A stretch of 6,726 bases of DNA from an uncultured Prevotella sp. (lineage in GTDB: Bacteria > Bacteroidota > Bacteroidia > Bacteroidales > Bacteroidaceae): assembly GCA_934230685.1 (NCBI GenBank), contig CAKQFF010000105.1, forward strand, positions 1-6,726. Reading direction: 5' to 3'. The position numbers and the translations under genes were made by a program. Positions 5,512-6,726 of this stretch are shown piece by piece (position 1 is the first letter of the stretch; each line of letters begins with the position of its first letter). Under the pieces are notes generated by a model that was not told the origin of the DNA, did not search any database, and worked only from the letters and a program-made list of their open reading frames with translations.

Positions 5512-6468
5512 TTAATCCTTCTTGAAGAGCGAGTCAACAAACTGTCGCTTGTTGAAAAGTTGCAATGCCTCCATCGACTCTCCCAGTCCGATGTACTTCA
5601 CAGGCACCTTGAGTTGGTCGGAGATACCTATCACCACACCACCCTTGGCAGTGCCGTCGAGCTTTGTAATGGCAAGCGAGGTGATCTGAGTGACCTGCGA
5701 GAACTGCTTAGCCTGCTCAAAGGCGTTCTGTCCGGTAGAACCGTCGAGCACCAAGAGCACTTCATCAGGAGCCTCAGGCAGCACCTTCTTCATAACCTCC
5801 TTGATTTTCTTAAGCTCGTTCATCAGTCCCACCTTATTATGCAGACGACCTGCTGTGTCGATAATCACCACGTCAGCACCGTTTGCCTTGGCAGAAGCAA
5901 GAGTGTCGTAAGCCACAGACGCAGGGTCGGAACCCATCTGCTGCTTGATGACAGGCACACCTACACGCTCACCCCAAATGCAAATCTGCTCTACGGCAGC
6001 AGCACGGAATGTGTCGGCAGCACCAAGATACACCTTCTTGCCCGACTTCTTAAACTGATAGGCGAGCTTGCCGATAGTAGTGGTCTTGCCCACTCCGTTG
6101 ACACCCACAACGAGAATCACATAGGGACGATGATCAGTGGGAAGCTCCCAGTCGTCGTTGTCACCAGTGTTGTTTTCGGTCAGCAGCGATGCAATCTCGT
6201 CGCGCATGATACCGTTGAGCTCGGATGTAGACACATACTTGTCGCGGGCCACACGCTCCTCAATACGCTTGATGATTTTAAGGGTAGTCTCCACGCCGAT
6301 ATCGGAAGTGATGAGAGCCTCCTCAAGGTTGTCGAGCACTTCGTCATCAACAGTCGATTTGCCCATGATGGCACGTGATATCTTGTCGAAAACACTATGC
6401 TTAGTCTTTTCGAGTCCATTGTCAAGAACTTCTTTCTTGTTCTTATTAAAAAATCCAAAAATTCCCAT
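5512..6468 (-). CDS. ftsY: Signal recognition particle receptor FtsY
   Basis: FtsY is the SRP receptor GTPase that docks ribosome-nascent chain complexes at the inner membrane for delivery to the Sec translocon. The protein has 318 residues. The NG domain is complete: N-domain helices at about 20-100, then the P-loop GVNGVGKTT (122-130), DTFRAAA (152-158), DTAGR (204-208), TKLDG (268-272) and the closing GLGE (294-297). The acidic A domain of E. coli FtsY is absent; instead a short N-terminus MGIFGFFNKNKK could act as an amphipathic membrane anchor. This short form is common outside the gammaproteobacteria. GVGKTTTIGKLA and the ending fit FtsY rather than Ffh, since there is no methionine-rich M domain. 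The start at 6466-6468 is supported by the promoter just upstream. It is the first gene of the ftsY-rimO-HU-HU-LysM run. Confidence 0.97.
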   Translation of the reverse strand: MGIFGFFNKNKKEVLDNGLEKTKHSVFDKISRAIMGKSTVDDEVLDNLEEALITSDIGVETTLKIIKRIEERVARDKYVSTSELNGIMRDEIASLLTENNTGDNDDWELPTDHRPYVILVVGVNGVGKTTTIGKLAYQFKKSGKKVYLGAADTFRAAAVEQICIWGERVGVPVIKQQMGSDPASVAYDTLASAKANGADVVIIDTAGRLHNKVGLMNELKKIKEVMKKVLPEAPDEVLLVLDGSTGQNAFEQAKQFSQVTQITSLAITKLDGTAKGGVVIGISDQLKVPVKYIGLGESMEALQLFNKRQFVDSLFKKD

Positions 6469-6487
6469 ATAACGTTATTTGTGTTTG

Positions 6488-6518
6488 CAAAAATAAGCAA
6501 AATATTCGGAATGACAAA
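6488..6518 (-). promoter_or_regulatory. Bacteroidetes-type promoter for the ftsY operon
   Basis: On the minus strand TTTG (6515-6518) is followed after exactly 19 bp by TATTTTTG (6488-6495), a full match to TAnnTTTG. The expected start of transcription leaves a short leader of roughly 10-20 nt before the ftsY ATG, with no Shine-Dalgarno site. A second weaker alignment exists using TTTTG at 6528-6532 with a 23-bp spacer, which is longer than usual. Confidence 0.75.
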
Positions 6519-6526
6519 GCGACACT

Positions 6527-6551
6527 GCAAAATTAAGCTCGTTTATTTTGC
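6527..6551. promoter_or_regulatory. Dyad between the divergent ftsY and thrS promoters
   Basis: GCAAAAT (6527-6533) and ATTTTGC (6545-6551) are perfect inverted copies; the symmetry continues two more bases inward after one mismatch. The centre near 6539 lies between the two -33 boxes, and the right arm includes the thrS -33 box. It may be an operator for a shared regulator, or simply mirrored promoter-like AT-rich sequence. Confidence 0.35.
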
Positions 6552-6577
6552 GAGGTCTCTTAATTTAGTTACCTTTG
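6547..6577 (+). promoter_or_regulatory. Bacteroidetes-type promoter for thrS
   Basis: TTTG (6547-6550), a 19-bp spacer, then TACCTTTG (6570-6577), a full match to the -7 consensus TAnnTTTG. Transcription would start around 6582-6585, leaving a leader of about 25 nt that is A/T-rich and has no ribosome binding site. There is no room for a T-box-type leader. Confidence 0.85.
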
Positions 6578-6607
6578 CAGCAACTTCGATTAAAAAACTA
6601 ATTTGTT

Positions 6608-6726
6608 ATGGTTAAAATCACATTTCCCGATGGTTCGGTTCGTGAGTATGAACAGGGCGTAACGGGGTTACAAATCGCCGAGAGCATTTCGCCGGCTCTC
6701 GCTCGCAACGTTGTATCTTGCGGTGT
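6608..6726 (+). CDS. thrS: Threonyl-tRNA synthetase, N-terminal start (gene runs off the right edge)
   Basis: Only the first 39 codons are visible. They read [20 protein letters not shown], followed by [19 protein letters not shown], which is the opening of a TGS domain as found at the N-terminus of threonyl-tRNA synthetases. The full enzyme charges tRNA-Thr and is usually about 640 residues. TGS domains also occur in SpoT/RelA and Obg-type GTPases, but there they are not at the extreme N-terminus with this sequence, and in Bacteroidales thrS fits best. The ATG at 6608-6610 agrees with the promoter at 6547-6577. It is divergent from ftsY. Confidence 0.88.
   Translation, partial: MVKITFPDGSVREYEQGVTGLQIAESISPALARNVVSCG

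Noticed and set aside
5449..6378. A 309-codon open frame on the plus strand opposite ftsY
   Set aside because: It is antisense to a complete FtsY with every GTPase motif; the translation is Leu/His/Ser-rich without a recognisable fold.

Overview
The window most likely comes from a Bacteroidales chromosome, probably Prevotella or a close relative. Three points support this. Promoters match the Bacteroidetes form (TTTG, 19 bp, TAnnTTTG). Leaders are AT-rich with almost no Shine-Dalgarno sites. The serC-serA and ftsY-rimO-HU gene orders and protein sequences look like those of Bacteroidales. This is judged by eye, without any search.

Layout from left to right. (1) 1-680, minus: the N-terminal 226 codons of a SerA-type 3-phosphoglycerate dehydrogenase, cut by the left edge. 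(2) 681-864: spacer holding a 32-bp imperfect inverted repeat built of 7-bp units. (3) 865-1932, minus: complete serC, phosphoserine aminotransferase. (4) 1933-2285: a 353-bp gap with a good serC promoter next to the gene and a 169-bp foldback repeat element abutting the next gene. (5) 2286-6468, minus: a compact four-gene run transcribed in the order ftsY, rimO, a 96-aa HU/IHF protein, and a 534-aa HU protein with a membrane segment and a LysM-like C-terminus. (6) 6469-6607: a divergent promoter region. (7) 6608-6726, plus: the first 39 codons of thrS.

SerA and SerC catalyse the first two steps of serine synthesis from 3-phosphoglycerate and probably share the serC promoter. The ftsY run joins membrane protein targeting (FtsY), ribosomal protein S12 modification (RimO) and two HU-superfamily proteins in one likely transcript, with overlaps of 4 and 8 bp at the last two junctions.

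The two most interesting items are these. First, the HU-acidic linker-membrane-LysM protein could physically tie the nucleoid to the cell envelope, perhaps together with the small HU protein encoded just upstream. Second, two heptamer-built foldback elements flank serC, and one of them carries two GC-rich REP-like hairpins placed symmetrically. No RNA gene, CRISPR array, complete insertion sequence or phage gene was seen.
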